Positions 51,880 through 61,418 are shown, counted from the stretch's first letter. The stretch: DNA of 64,000 nt from JACOMS01 sp051252005 (GCA_051252005.1 JBPOEZ010000003.1:124001-188000), one strand, 5' to 3'. A program made the numbers and translations. Notes: generated from the sequence alone by a model not told the origin.

Positions 51880-52299
51880 ATGAGAGTCATTTCGACAGTC
51901 TTCTGCTTATTCGCAGCCTTCATCATGATGGCGACACCTGTCATGGCGTGCTGCGTCACAGGTCATGTTGATACGCCTATGAATTCAGCACAGGCGGCTG
52001 ATGCGTCAGCCCCGCCTTGTCACACGACGGCTGAGGCCAAATCAGGCGATAGCGACACGCAAACGCCAGAAAAATACTGTTCCTCTTGTGATGATTGCAC
52101 TGTGTCATCTGCTTTCACGGCTTATACTGACCCGGTCACAAATACACAATCAGACCTGACCTTCGTAACGCTTATCAATAACCCTACGGCCCTGCCGCGT
52201 CCGGAAGTGCGCCTTTTGAGAACAACGGGACCGCCTCCAAGGCAACCCCTCGGGCCGTTTGACAGCCCGTTCTCACGCTTCGACACTCAACTTATTTAA
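51880..52299 (+). CDS. Cys-rich exported protein preceding the Cus operon
   Basis: The protein has 139 aa from the ATG at 51880; a TTG at 51862 is the alternative. A signal peptide (FCLFAAFIMMATPVMA) is followed by mature CCVTGHVD, then PPCHTTAE and YCSSCDDC. This Cys/His distribution resembles small DUF2946-like proteins found before copper efflux genes; family membership is tentative. No strong ribosome site is seen. It is translated just before the cusC-like gene, and its stop codon lies in a stem that covers the cusC ribosome site. Confidence 0.65.
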   Translation: MRVISTVFCLFAAFIMMATPVMACCVTGHVDTPMNSAQAADASAPPCHTTAEAKSGDSDTQTPEKYCSSCDDCTVSSAFTAYTDPVTNTQSDLTFVTLINNPTALPRPEVRLLRTTGPPPRQPLGPFDSPFSRFDTQLI

Positions 52300-52363
52300 T
52301 CTCCAAACAGACTGACTGTTCAGAGTTTTCCTCTGAGCCTATTCGCCTGTTTAATTGGAGATT
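52298..52363 (+). promoter_or_regulatory. Leader stem masking the cusC ribosome site
   Basis: AATCTCCAA (52298-52306) pairs perfectly with TTGGAGATT (52355-52363), which contains the GGAG ribosome site of cusC (ATG at 52369). Inside, ACAG/CTGT extends the stem and TCAGAG (52320-52325) with CTCTGA (52331-52336) forms a second hairpin. The stop codon of the preceding gene (52297-52299) lies in the 5' arm, so a translating ribosome would open the stem. Confidence 0.5.
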
Positions 52364-52368
52364 TTCGG

Positions 52369-53712
52369 ATGTTTATCCGCCACACAACATTTCATCAGAC
52401 TCGGTTTCGTGCCGGAGCGCTCTCACTTTTACTTAGCGGCATAAGCGTCATGAGTTTGCAGTCCGCCGCCTTCGCTCAAGATAGGCTTTATGCGCCTGAT
52501 TTACTTGATGCGACGCAAATCAGTGCCTTTGAACTGCCGCAAACTACAATGCGAGCTATGCCGTTTTCCGAATTAGAGGCTCAATTGCGCGACCACCCAT
52601 CATTGGACGCGCTTAGCCTAAGGGCGCAGGCCAATCGACACCGTGCAGAAGGCGCGCTGGGACTGCCTGATCCTGTGGTGTCGCTCCAACTTAACAATGT
52701 GCCGCTTTTTGATCCTTCTTTTTCCGAATATCTTCCGTCCAACAAAGCCGTCGGCATTCGGCAAGCCCTGCCAAGTCGATCTGATCGCAAAGCCAATTCG
52801 CTTAAATCCCTGAGAAGCGCAGCGCAGCAAGAGCTCGATCGTGAGCAGCAATATGCCAGGCTTCGCGGACAGCTCTTGGTTTACTTAATTGAGAAACAGA
52901 GCCTTGATACCCAGCGAGACTTAGCCCTCGCGCGCCAATCCAAATATAATGAATTGTCAGACATCATAGATATTGAAATCAATGCGGGCCGCCCTTTGGT
53001 GTTCCGCCTCGCTAAAGTTGATGTAGAGCGCACAGAGGTTTCAAGAACCCTCTCGCAACTGGACGGTCAAAAGGCAGAAATTAACGCAGAGCTTATCAAT
53101 CTATTGGGCTTCATTCCTGAAACCGACACGCCTGCGCTTTCCAAGACGCCATGGACCGGGAATGCTCTTGGGTTTTATGCCGTCCGCGTCGCCGATGCGG
53201 ATGTCGATATATCCGATGCTGATGTGCAGCGCGCAGAAGCCGACTTTAAGCCCAATTGGGGCGTCAATCTAACATACCAACAGCGCGAGTCTGGCCAAGG
53301 TCCACGATCAAATTTTGACGGTGAAGATTGGGTGTCAGGCGGCGTCAGTTTTTCAATCCCGCTTTGGGCAGGCAAACGTCAAGAACCCAATTTACGGGCC
53401 GCTAAGATTGACAAGATTGCCAGTATTGCGCGGCGCACAGCCATAGCGCGGCAAGTGCAATCCGAGTGGTCACGCTATGAGGCGCGGCGAGAGACCGCTG
53501 TCCAAAACATACGGATTATCGAGCAAAAAATTAGCGCGATTGAAGCGCAGACAGCCGCCCAATTGATCACATACGAATCCGGGGCTGGCGATTATTCCCC
53601 CATTCTGGACGGCGAGATTGCCATTCTTATGTTGCGCTCGGAAATCGTCAAAGAACAAACACGGCGCGATCAAATGATTGCAAAAATGAACAGCCTTTTG
53701 GTGACATCATGA
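52369..53712 (+). CDS. cusC: CusC/TolC-family outer-membrane efflux protein
   Basis: The protein has 447 aa with a signal peptide ending near AAFA. Helical repeats of the OEP domain are visible, with LRDHPSLDALSLRAQANRHR, and PDPVVSLQLNNVPL at the start, and QSEWSRYEARRETAVQNI near the end. It forms the outer-membrane exit duct for the tripartite pump with the next two gene products. The stop overlaps the adaptor ATG by 4 bp. Symbols for this operon follow the Cus system and are assigned by context. Confidence 0.88.
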   Translation: MFIRHTTFHQTRFRAGALSLLLSGISVMSLQSAAFAQDRLYAPDLLDATQISAFELPQTTMRAMPFSELEAQLRDHPSLDALSLRAQANRHRAEGALGLPDPVVSLQLNNVPLFDPSFSEYLPSNKAVGIRQALPSRSDRKANSLKSLRSAAQQELDREQQYARLRGQLLVYLIEKQSLDTQRDLALARQSKYNELSDIIDIEINAGRPLVFRLAKVDVERTEVSRTLSQLDGQKAEINAELINLLGFIPETDTPALSKTPWTGNALGFYAVRVADADVDISDADVQRAEADFKPNWGVNLTYQQRESGQGPRSNFDGEDWVSGGVSFSIPLWAGKRQEPNLRAAKIDKIASIARRTAIARQVQSEWSRYEARRETAVQNIRIIEQKISAIEAQTAAQLITYESGAGDYSPILDGEIAILMLRSEIVKEQTRRDQMIAKMNSLLVTS

Positions 53713-55454
53713 CCCCTTTTAAATACGCCCTAATCCTAAGCAGCGCCTTCATTCTGGCGGCGTGCGAACCTGCATCCAAACAGCCATCGGCGTTAGACGC
53801 CGGACATGATCACGCGGCTATGCAGGCAGAGCAATCGCAGCAATCAAAAATGGATATGCCAGCAGAAGAGGTCAGCTCTTATACCTGTCCAATGCATCCG
53901 CATTTTATTTCAACGGATCCCAATGGGAGCTGCCCAATTTGCGGTATGGATCTTGTGCCTGTCTCGACAGAGCCCAAAGGCAGTTCGGGCGTTTCCATCT
54001 CTCCTGAAATGCTCCAAACAATGGGTATCAGAACAGCCATCGTCTCCGTTTCAAACTTTAATCAAGCCTTGCGCGCTTACGGCACAGTCGAGCCCAATAC
54101 ACGGCTGGAGTCTATGGCGGCCTCCCGTCTTGAAGGCTGGATCAATGGTCTGACCGTGAGGGCAGAGGGCGACAGCGTGCGCCGCGGACAACGTCTTTAT
54201 AGCATTTACACACCTGAGCTAATCGCAGCCCAAAAGGACTACCTGGCCTCACTACAAATTGGCAATGAGCGCCGCATTGCTTCCGTCCGTCAAAGGCTAA
54301 TATCTAAAGGCATGCAAGAAAGCCTTGTCGAGCGCCTGACCGAGACCCGCGAGCTCATTGAGCGCGTGCCCGTCTATGCGGAAAGTTCCGGCGTTGTAAC
54401 GCAGCTTATGGTGCGCGACGGCGACTACCTCAAACCCGGTGACCCGATCATGCAGTTACAGGCTTATAATAAGGTTTGGGTTATTGCGTCAGTACCGGAG
54501 TCTGATTTACCGAAAATGGTAATAGGGAAGACAGCAGCTTTGAAATTTGAAAGCGCGCCTGATGCCGCAAAATCAGGCAAGATTGACTACATCTACCCAA
54601 CCATTGATACAAAAACGAGAACGGCCCGCGTGCGTATCAGTGTTGATAATGCATCAGGCTCTTTACGCCCTGGCGCTTATGCGGACATAATCTTTGAAGC
54701 TGACAAAACTGAAACGCCGACATCACAGCTCTCTATCCCAAGCCAAGCCATATTACGCGATTCACGCGGAGCACATGTGATTGTCGCTCTAGGGGAAGGC
54801 CGTTTTGACTCCCGCGATATTACGATTGGCTCAAGTATTCGCGGCCGCACAGAGGTTTTATCAGGCCTTGCGGAAGGTGAGCGTATTGTCGCCAGTGGTC
54901 AATTCATGCTCGATTCTGAATCCAACCTGCGAGAAGGGTTTTCAAAACTCAGCGCGCCTACCTCAAATTTTGACGGAACAACCGCTTTGTCCGAGCTTCC
55001 AATAGACGGCTCTACACTGAGCCAAATTGATCACATGATTGATAGCGCGCTCTATTTCCATGAAGCCTTGATTGATGGCTATGCGATTGACCCTTACTTC
55101 CTAGATCCCACCCTCACATTGATTGAAAATCTAAAGGGCCGATTTGCAGGCTCCAAGCTGTCTCCGATTTTAGAAAAGGCTGAGACGTCCATAAGCGGCG
55201 CTAAAGAGAATAAAATGGGCGAGCCCTTAGCAGTCCAGCTTTCAAAGTTGATGACGGCTCTTGATCCGTGGCTGACGCTAGGCGCGCCCGCTCACTATAA
55301 AAGCAAGGGTCTCATATTTTATAGCGATGATGAAACGGCTCGTCTTTGGCTGCAAGAGGGCGGATTACCTGCTAATCCTTATTCGGATGCTACGGCTCAA
55401 GTCATTGCGTGGCCTGATCCCATGGCTGACGACATGTCTGGCACAACCCCATGA
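53709..55454 (+). CDS. cusB: CusB-like RND periplasmic adaptor with metal-binding N-domain
   Basis: The protein has 581 aa with a lipobox ILAAC (Cys19). Residues 58-85 contain YTCPMHPHF and CPICGMDLVPV, the heavy-metal-binding domain of CusB-type adaptors. The hairpin/lipoyl and barrel domains follow, with VRAEGDSVRRGQRLYSIYTP. A further 170 residues at the C-terminus (HYKSKGLIFYSDDETARLWL, then NPYSD) resemble a DUF3347-type domain but lack its usual Cys; that match is tentative. It overlaps both neighbours by 4 bp. Confidence 0.88.
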   Translation: MTPFKYALILSSAFILAACEPASKQPSALDAGHDHAAMQAEQSQQSKMDMPAEEVSSYTCPMHPHFISTDPNGSCPICGMDLVPVSTEPKGSSGVSISPEMLQTMGIRTAIVSVSNFNQALRAYGTVEPNTRLESMAASRLEGWINGLTVRAEGDSVRRGQRLYSIYTPELIAAQKDYLASLQIGNERRIASVRQRLISKGMQESLVERLTETRELIERVPVYAESSGVVTQLMVRDGDYLKPGDPIMQLQAYNKVWVIASVPESDLPKMVIGKTAALKFESAPDAAKSGKIDYIYPTIDTKTRTARVRISVDNASGSLRPGAYADIIFEADKTETPTSQLSIPSQAILRDSRGAHVIVALGEGRFDSRDITIGSSIRGRTEVLSGLAEGERIVASGQFMLDSESNLREGFSKLSAPTSNFDGTTALSELPIDGSTLSQIDHMIDSALYFHEALIDGYAIDPYFLDPTLTLIENLKGRFAGSKLSPILEKAETSISGAKENKMGEPLAVQLSKLMTALDPWLTLGAPAHYKSKGLIFYSDDETARLWLQEGGLPANPYSDATAQVIAWPDPMADDMSGTTP

Positions 55455-58400
55455 GCGAGCATAATATCGACAACTTAGCGGGCAAAGATCCGTCAAAGTC
55501 AGCCATTGCCAAGCTGATTGCATGGTCTGTTGCCAATCAGCTTATCATCATTGTCCTCGCCATAGCATTAGCCGTCGGAGGCTGGCTGTCGCTCAAGGAA
55601 ATGCCGCTCGATGCCATCCCTGACCTGACGGATACGCAGGTCATCATCCGGACCGAGTTTCCGGGACAGTCACCGCAAATTGTCGAAGATTTGGTGACCT
55701 ATCCGCTTTCAACAAACTTATTAGGTCTGCCAAAGACGAAAGATGTACGCGGCTCGTCCATGTTCGGCACCAGTTTTGTTTATGTCATCTTTGAAGAAAG
55801 CGTGGACCCTTATTGGGCGCGCTCACGCGTCGTCGAAGCGCTCTCTCGCCTCGGTTCTGAACTCCCCGAAAATGCCAATCCTCAAATTGGGCCCGACGCA
55901 ACGGGCGTGGGCTGGATTTACCAATATGCCTTAGTCGATAAGACGGAGCAGACAGATTTGGCGGAGCTGCGGTCCCTCCAAGATTGGTTCTTAAAGTTAG
56001 AGCTTTCAGGCGTAGAAGGCGTTTCAGAAGTGGCCTCCGTCGGCGGATTTGAACGGGAATATCAAGTCCACATCGACCCTAATCAATTAGAGTCGTTTAA
56101 CGTATCCATCGACCAGCTTGCTCGCGCCATTCGCGCCGCCAGCAGCGAGGTTGGCGGACGCGTGCTTGAGCAAGGCGAGACTGAATATGTCATCCGATCA
56201 TCCGGCTATGTCAAAACAGCGCTCGACTTAGAACAAGTCGTGGTTTTGGCCGAAGACGGGACGCCTGTGATATTATCGGATGTGGCCCGCATCGTTGAAG
56301 GCCCAGCGCTTCGGCGCGGTATTGTCGAACTCAACGGCGAAGGCGAAACCGTGGCGGGCATCATCGTGATGCGTGACGGCGAAAATGCATTGGAGGTTAT
56401 TGACCGGGTCAAAGATAAGCTCACAGAGCTGCAGCGTGGCCTTCCGGACGGTGTTGAGATCGTCACAGTCTATGATCGCGCGCCGCTCATTGAGGGGGCT
56501 GTGTCCTATCTGAAAAAGAAGCTGATTGAGGAAGGCCTTGTTGTCGCCCTCGTCATTTTTCTTTTCTTGCTGCATTTTAGAGCTGCCTTTGTCGCGGTGT
56601 TCACCTTACCGCTGGGCGTTCTAGGGGCTTTCATCATCATGTCAGGCCAAGGCGTAACAGCCAACATCATGTCTTTAGGCGGCATTGCTATTGCGATTGG
56701 CGCGATGGTGGATGCGTCCATTGTCATGGTCGAAAACGGGGTGCGAAAACTCTCAGACTTGGGAGAGAAACCTGACGAAGCAACGCGCAAACGCGTGCTA
56801 ATTCAAGCCGCGCAGGAAGTCGGCCCCGGTCTCTTTTTCTCGCTATTGATTATCGTCGTCTCCTTTCTCCCTGTCTTCGCTCTAACTGGAGAAAGCTACC
56901 GTCTGTTCTCGCCGCTCGCTTTTACTAAAACCTACGCAATGGCCTTTGGCGCTTTGTTATCCGTTACGCTTATTCCTGTGCTGATGATTTGGCTATTGCG
57001 CGGTAAGATGCGTCCGGAGACCGCCAACCCGCTTAACCGTTTCATTGTCTGGATTTATAAACCCATCATTTGGGCAGCACTCAAATTCAAATGGGTGACA
57101 GTGCTTATCGCCATAATCATCACGGCAAGCGTTATCATTCCCGCGCAAAAGCTAGGCACTGAATTCATGCCCGCGCTCTATGAGGGCGAGCTGCTATATA
57201 TGCCGACCACCTTGCCGGGCGTTTCCTCAACTAAGATGCGTGAAATTCTCGGCCAGACTAACCGCGTGATTAAAACTGTTCCTGAAGTGGAGGCAGTCTT
57301 CGGTAAGGCGGGACGTGCCGATACGGCGACTGATCCCGCGCCGCTGACCATGATTGAGAGCTGGATTAAGCTAAAACCTAAATCCGAATGGCGCGCAGGT
57401 ATGACCGCTGACGGTATTGTCGATGATCTAAACAGCCGCCTTCAAATGCCGGGACTTGTAAACTCATGGGGTTATCCGATCAAAATTCGGATGGATATGG
57501 TCTCGACGGGTATCCGCACGCCTATTGGCATTAAGGTGACAGGTGACAACCTTACTCAGATTGAAGCTATCGCGCGCGAAATTGAAGGCGTTGTCACCGA
57601 CATCCCCGGCACGCGGTCTGCTTTTGCTGACCGTGTTCTCGGCGGTAAATATCTTGAGATTACGCCTAACCGATTGGAACTGGCGCGTCGCAATATCGAC
57701 ATGGGGACTTTCCAAGGCGTTATCCAAACAGCGCTTGGCGGGATGACCTTGGCCGAGTCGGTGCAAGGACGTGAGCGCTATAATATCATGCTGCGATATG
57801 AGCGGGCCTTCCGCGAAACGGATGCGGACATCGAGAACATTCTCATTCCCACACCAACGGGCGCGCATATACCGCTGCGCGAAGTTGCAAGCGTTGCCTA
57901 CACTGAAGGGCCGCCGATGATCCGGTCTGAAAACGCGCGTCTTACGGGATGGGTATTTGTTGACATCGCGGGACGTGACCTTGGGGGCTATGTTGCTGAG
58001 GCCAAGGACATCGTTGCAAATGCTGTCACCTTGCCGCCGGGCTACGCCATTGGATGGTCGGGTCAGTATGAGCAATTACAGCGCGCCAATGAACGTCTAA
58101 AAATTGCAATACCTGCGGCTATCGGTCTTATCTTTCTGCTCCTAATGCTCCACTTTGGCCGTCTTGACCGCACACTGATCATCATGCTGTCTCTGCCATT
58201 CGGCCTCGTTGGCGGTTTATGGGCCGTCTATTTAGCGGGCTATAACCTGTCTGTTGCGGTGGCTGTTGGCTTTATTGCTTTGGGCGGCATCGCTGTTGAA
58301 ACCGCCGTGGTCATGCTGCTCTACATTGATCAACAAGTACGCACGGACGGCCCGAAAACACGCGATGAGCTTTTCCAAGCGGTTAGCCACGGCGCGGCGC

Positions 58401-58639
58401 TACGTGTCCGTCCTAAACTAATGACAGTTCTCACAGTCATGGCAGGTCTCGCCCCCATATTCCTGACTGAAGGGTTAGGCTCTGATGTCATGCGGCGCAT
58501 CGCTCTGCCCATGCTCGGGGGCATGATTTCAACAACCCTGCTAACGCTCATCGTCATTCCAGCCATCTATTTCATCTGGGTCGGTCGCCAACTTCCAAAA
58601 CTACCAACACATGCAACGCTTGAAGGAGAAACCGCATGA
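55451..58639 (+). CDS. cusA: CusA-like heavy-metal RND efflux pump
   Basis: The inner-membrane pump has 1062 aa and 12 helices, with the family start KEMPLDAIPDLTDTQVIIR. The motif AIAIGAMVDASIVMVEN in helix 4 is typical of the copper/silver (HME4) subgroup rather than the zinc/cobalt group. The three methionines of the CusA transport site are in place: LYMPTTLPG, APLTMIES and MDMVSTGIRTPIG. It exports Cu(I)/Ag(I) through the CusC duct with the adaptor. Overlap with cusB and cusF genes is 4 bp on each side. Confidence 0.93.
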   Translation: MSEHNIDNLAGKDPSKSAIAKLIAWSVANQLIIIVLAIALAVGGWLSLKEMPLDAIPDLTDTQVIIRTEFPGQSPQIVEDLVTYPLSTNLLGLPKTKDVRGSSMFGTSFVYVIFEESVDPYWARSRVVEALSRLGSELPENANPQIGPDATGVGWIYQYALVDKTEQTDLAELRSLQDWFLKLELSGVEGVSEVASVGGFEREYQVHIDPNQLESFNVSIDQLARAIRAASSEVGGRVLEQGETEYVIRSSGYVKTALDLEQVVVLAEDGTPVILSDVARIVEGPALRRGIVELNGEGETVAGIIVMRDGENALEVIDRVKDKLTELQRGLPDGVEIVTVYDRAPLIEGAVSYLKKKLIEEGLVVALVIFLFLLHFRAAFVAVFTLPLGVLGAFIIMSGQGVTANIMSLGGIAIAIGAMVDASIVMVENGVRKLSDLGEKPDEATRKRVLIQAAQEVGPGLFFSLLIIVVSFLPVFALTGESYRLFSPLAFTKTYAMAFGALLSVTLIPVLMIWLLRGKMRPETANPLNRFIVWIYKPIIWAALKFKWVTVLIAIIITASVIIPAQKLGTEFMPALYEGELLYMPTTLPGVSSTKMREILGQTNRVIKTVPEVEAVFGKAGRADTATDPAPLTMIESWIKLKPKSEWRAGMTADGIVDDLNSRLQMPGLVNSWGYPIKIRMDMVSTGIRTPIGIKVTGDNLTQIEAIAREIEGVVTDIPGTRSAFADRVLGGKYLEITPNRLELARRNIDMGTFQGVIQTALGGMTLAESVQGRERYNIMLRYERAFRETDADIENILIPTPTGAHIPLREVASVAYTEGPPMIRSENARLTGWVFVDIAGRDLGGYVAEAKDIVANAVTLPPGYAIGWSGQYEQLQRANERLKIAIPAAIGLIFLLLMLHFGRLDRTLIIMLSLPFGLVGGLWAVYLAGYNLSVAVAVGFIALGGIAVETAVVMLLYIDQQVRTDGPKTRDELFQAVSHGAALRVRPKLMTVLTVMAGLAPIFLTEGLGSDVMRRIALPMLGGMISTTLLTLIVIPAIYFIWVGRQLPKLPTHATLEGETA

Positions 58640-59088
58640 AACATCTAACTCAACTTACAATTACTGCCTTAGCTGCATTTATTCTGTCTGCGTGTGGCGG
58701 CTCCGGCGACATGGATCACAGTAAAATGGAACATGCTAAAACGGATGACGCCAAGATGGACCACAGCACAATGGACTACAGTAAATTGGATGAAGCGAAA
58801 ACGATGGGCGGCACGGGCCATACAACAGGCGTAATATTATCCATCAGTCCAGACGGCACAGAAGCGACGATTGATCATCAGGCAATCGACGGCGTTGGCA
58901 TGGGGGCGATGACGATGGGCTTTGGTATCACGTCTTCGGTCGATCTGTCCGGATTTGCGAAAGACGACAATGTCAGCTTCATGGTCAAAAAGGGCCGTGA
59001 TGGAAGCTACCGCATCACCGCAATTTGTAACACAGATACAGAGGGCAAAGACTGCCTCAATGCGAAGATGGATCATAGCGGTCACTGA
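58636..59088 (+). CDS. cusF: CusF-like copper chaperone lipoprotein
   Basis: The protein has 150 aa with a lipobox ILSAC (Cys20). Residues 26-55 are Met/His/Asp-rich repeats (MDHSKMEHAK, MDHSTMDYSK). The CusF domain follows: GVILSISPDGTEATIDHQ then VGMGAMTMGFGI. It keeps the His and the two Met ligands (MTM), but the position of the ligand-capping Trp of CusF is Met. CusF hands Cu(I)/Ag(I) to CusB. Start overlaps cusA stop by 4 bp. A final MDHSGH tail adds ligands. Confidence 0.88.
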   Translation: MKHLTQLTITALAAFILSACGGSGDMDHSKMEHAKTDDAKMDHSTMDYSKLDEAKTMGGTGHTTGVILSISPDGTEATIDHQAIDGVGMGAMTMGFGITSSVDLSGFAKDDNVSFMVKKGRDGSYRITAICNTDTEGKDCLNAKMDHSGH

Positions 59089-59094
59089 TTGCTT

Positions 59095-59120
59095 GCGCCT
59101 GCGATTTTTGTCGTAGGCGC
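59095..59120 (+). other. Hairpin after cusF
   Basis: GCGCCTGCGA (59095-59104) and TCGTAGGCGC (59111-59120) pair in 9 of 10 positions with a 6-nt T-rich loop. It lies 6 bp after the cusF stop and 21 bp before the next start. Without a following T-run it is probably an attenuator or stability hairpin, not a full terminator. Confidence 0.6.
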
Positions 59121-59141
59121 ATCCGCTCTGAGGAGGGCACA

Positions 59142-59873
59142 ATGAATAAAGCGATATTAAACCGAAATTTGCGAAAGCTACATTTATGGTTCGGGATTGG
59201 CATAGGTCTGCAATTGGGACTGTGGCTCATCTCTGGCTTATTCATGACACTTTTTCCAATCGACCAAGTGCGCGGTACACATCTGCGTAGTGACCAACCA
59301 CCGCCGCTTTTAGAGCCGAGCCTGGATATATTAGGGCCCATGGACATTCTTATCCAACATGCCCTCACGCCGCAGTCTCTCACATTGCAATTAATTGAGA
59401 CTGAGCCCGTTTATTTAGCGCTTAATGATGGCAAACCTCAGATTTTTGATGCCAAGACAGGTACCCCGCGCTCGCCGCTGAACGAAGCTCTGGCGACTAA
59501 GATCGCCGTCACAAATTATGCCGGGCGCAGCACAGCTATGAGCGCAACACTTTTTTCAGGCAAAGCGCCGCGAGAATATGGACGCGAAGGTCCAGTCTGG
59601 CGCATCGACTTCGCAAAGCCGGATGCTGCCAGTTTTTACGTCGATGCCACAACCGCCGAGGTCAAAGCGGTAAGAACGGGGCTTTGGCGCACCTATGATT
59701 TTATGTGGGGGCTGCACATCATGGATTGGAGCAACCGTGAGAATTTTAATTCGTGGTGGCTCAAGGCTTTTTCTGCACTTTCAATTGTCTTCTTTCTTTC
59801 TGGATTTGGGCTCGCCGTTCTGAGGTTTCTCAGCACAGTTAAACGTCGCCGCCAAACCAAGATTGGAGGCTAA
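59142..59873 (+). CDS. PepSY-domain membrane protein
   Basis: The protein has 243 aa with GAGGAGGG upstream. The first helix is in LHLWFGIGIGLQLGLWLISG followed by a periplasmic PepSY-type domain and a last helix near 210-230 (ALSIVFFLSGFGLAV). The HLWFG and WGLHIMDW motifs hold His residues like those of haem-binding PepSY proteins. In copper islands PepSY proteins may reduce or traffic metals across the inner membrane. It follows the hairpin at 59095. Confidence 0.8.
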   Translation: MNKAILNRNLRKLHLWFGIGIGLQLGLWLISGLFMTLFPIDQVRGTHLRSDQPPPLLEPSLDILGPMDILIQHALTPQSLTLQLIETEPVYLALNDGKPQIFDAKTGTPRSPLNEALATKIAVTNYAGRSTAMSATLFSGKAPREYGREGPVWRIDFAKPDAASFYVDATTAEVKAVRTGLWRTYDFMWGLHIMDWSNRENFNSWWLKAFSALSIVFFLSGFGLAVLRFLSTVKRRRQTKIGG

Positions 59874-59875
59874 GC

Positions 59876-60943
59876 ATGGTCTCAACACTCCCGGAAACTC
59901 CAAATGATCCGTTATTTGGGAGTAATCATCTCACGCCTATTCGGTGGGTTCTTGCGGGCCTCGTTGCCCTAGGGCACTTTTGGCTTACGACTACGGGCTA
60001 TGAACCTTTTCGCCTGCATCAATGGACGGGCGGCTATATGGCGGTGAACGGGTTTTTTGTGCTCTCTGGTCTGCTTATCATGAAAAGCCTCGCGACACGA
60101 AACGACTTGAAGTCCTATGCGGTTTCTCGGCTCCTTAGGATTTATCCGGCTTTAATAGCCCTCATGGTTGCTTTCATATTTATCTTCTCAACCGTCTTTT
60201 CTAAACCGGGCGGTCTGCCTAATTTGACGTCACTCGATACATGGTCTTATGCGCTACGTGTCTTATTGATGGGAGATCCGGAAGGCGCGCCAAGCGGTAT
60301 ATTCATGGGTAATGTTGAGCAGGATTTTAATGGCCCGCTTTGGACTATCAGATATGAACTGGCGGCTTATGTTTTAGCGGCCTTCGCCTTTGCTATAGGT
60401 CTCGCAAAACGTTTATGGACAACCGTGGCAATGCTTATGGTGGTCCAAGCCATATATATTCTCGCGCCTTTAGCCGCTGATGTTTCCGCCCTGCCAACAT
60501 CTCTATTGCCTTTGTTTAGACTATCAGGCTGCTTCCTTCTTGGCATGGCCCTCTGGCACTGGCCAGCAGGCCGCAGACCGCCTTTGTGGAGTATTGGGGT
60601 TGTCGCTATTCTATTCGCCGTCTTTGGCGCTGGGTTTGCGGGAGAGCTACTTGCAACACTTTTACTCACGGGGCTGATGTTGAGACTGGGGCTTTCGCGC
60701 CGTCAATTTAAGCCGCTGCTCAAACTGCCGGATTACTCATACGGCATTTATATTTGGCATTACCCAATTATCCAAGCGGTGCTATTCTTCATCCCGGGTT
60801 TAGGGCCATTTGAAATCATGGCGATTTCAACGCCTCTATTCATTCTTTTTGCAGGACTGTCTTGGCACATGATCGAAAAGCCTGCGTTAAGGCTTAAATC
60901 GCGTATACCTAACGCCCGTGTTAATCCTAAGTCGAACAAGTGA
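59876..60943 (+). CDS. Acyltransferase family 3 membrane protein
   Basis: The protein has 355 aa with about ten transmembrane helices. The family features include LVALGHFWLTTTGYEPF, YMAVNGFFVLSGLLIMKSLA and SRLLRIYPALIALM at the N-terminus and DYSYGIYIWHYPIIQ near 280. Such enzymes add acyl groups to sugars of lipopolysaccharide or other envelope polymers. It starts 2 bp after the PepSY stop, so it is cotranscribed with the Cus operon, an unusual partner. A copper-stress change in the envelope is possible. Confidence 0.85.
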   Translation: MVSTLPETPNDPLFGSNHLTPIRWVLAGLVALGHFWLTTTGYEPFRLHQWTGGYMAVNGFFVLSGLLIMKSLATRNDLKSYAVSRLLRIYPALIALMVAFIFIFSTVFSKPGGLPNLTSLDTWSYALRVLLMGDPEGAPSGIFMGNVEQDFNGPLWTIRYELAAYVLAAFAFAIGLAKRLWTTVAMLMVVQAIYILAPLAADVSALPTSLLPLFRLSGCFLLGMALWHWPAGRRPPLWSIGVVAILFAVFGAGFAGELLATLLLTGLMLRLGLSRRQFKPLLKLPDYSYGIYIWHYPIIQAVLFFIPGLGPFEIMAISTPLFILFAGLSWHMIEKPALRLKSRIPNARVNPKSNK

Positions 60944-61130
60944 GCCTTTCCACGGAGTGTCCAAGCGCGAGCTATTATTTAGAGCGAGTTTAATTACCCA
61001 GTTTTTTGGTCAATATGGAAGCTTGAGGCAATTTCCATATAACGGTTGTGAATGTCCAATTATGCATGTCTTTGCCCCTTAAAACTGAACCATCTTTTAC
61101 TTAGTAGTTTTGATGGAAAGGAATTGAGTT

Positions 61131-61418
61131 ATGGCAAGGAAGAGGTTTTCGGATGAGGACGTTATTCGGTTATTGCGTCAGATTGAGGTTGAGTTGGCGT
61201 CTGGTGTGACGGTAGCGACGGCGTGCCGGTCTGTTGGCGTTAGTGATGCGACCTATTATGGCTGGCGAAAGAAATTCGGCGGCATGGGGCCTTCTAAAGT
61301 CAAGCAGATGAAGGTTTTGGAGAAAGAGAACCAACGGCTTCGTAAAGCTGTATCGGATCTGACATTGGACAAGTTGATCTTGCAGGAGAGCCTTGATTAT
61401 TTAAAGCCCAAGGCCTGA
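61131..61418 (+). CDS. IS3-family transposase OrfA
   Basis: The protein has 95 aa. The helix-turn-helix VATACRSVGVSDATYYGWRK and the leucine zipper-like VLEKENQRLRKAVSDLTLDK are those of IS3-family OrfA (IS407-like group). Near its end the heptamer T_TTA_AAG at 61400-61406 has the X_XXY_YYZ form of a -1 ribosomal slip, which would carry translation into orfB. Confidence 0.9.
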   Translation: MARKRFSDEDVIRLLRQIEVELASGVTVATACRSVGVSDATYYGWRKKFGGMGPSKVKQMKVLEKENQRLRKAVSDLTLDKLILQESLDYLKPKA

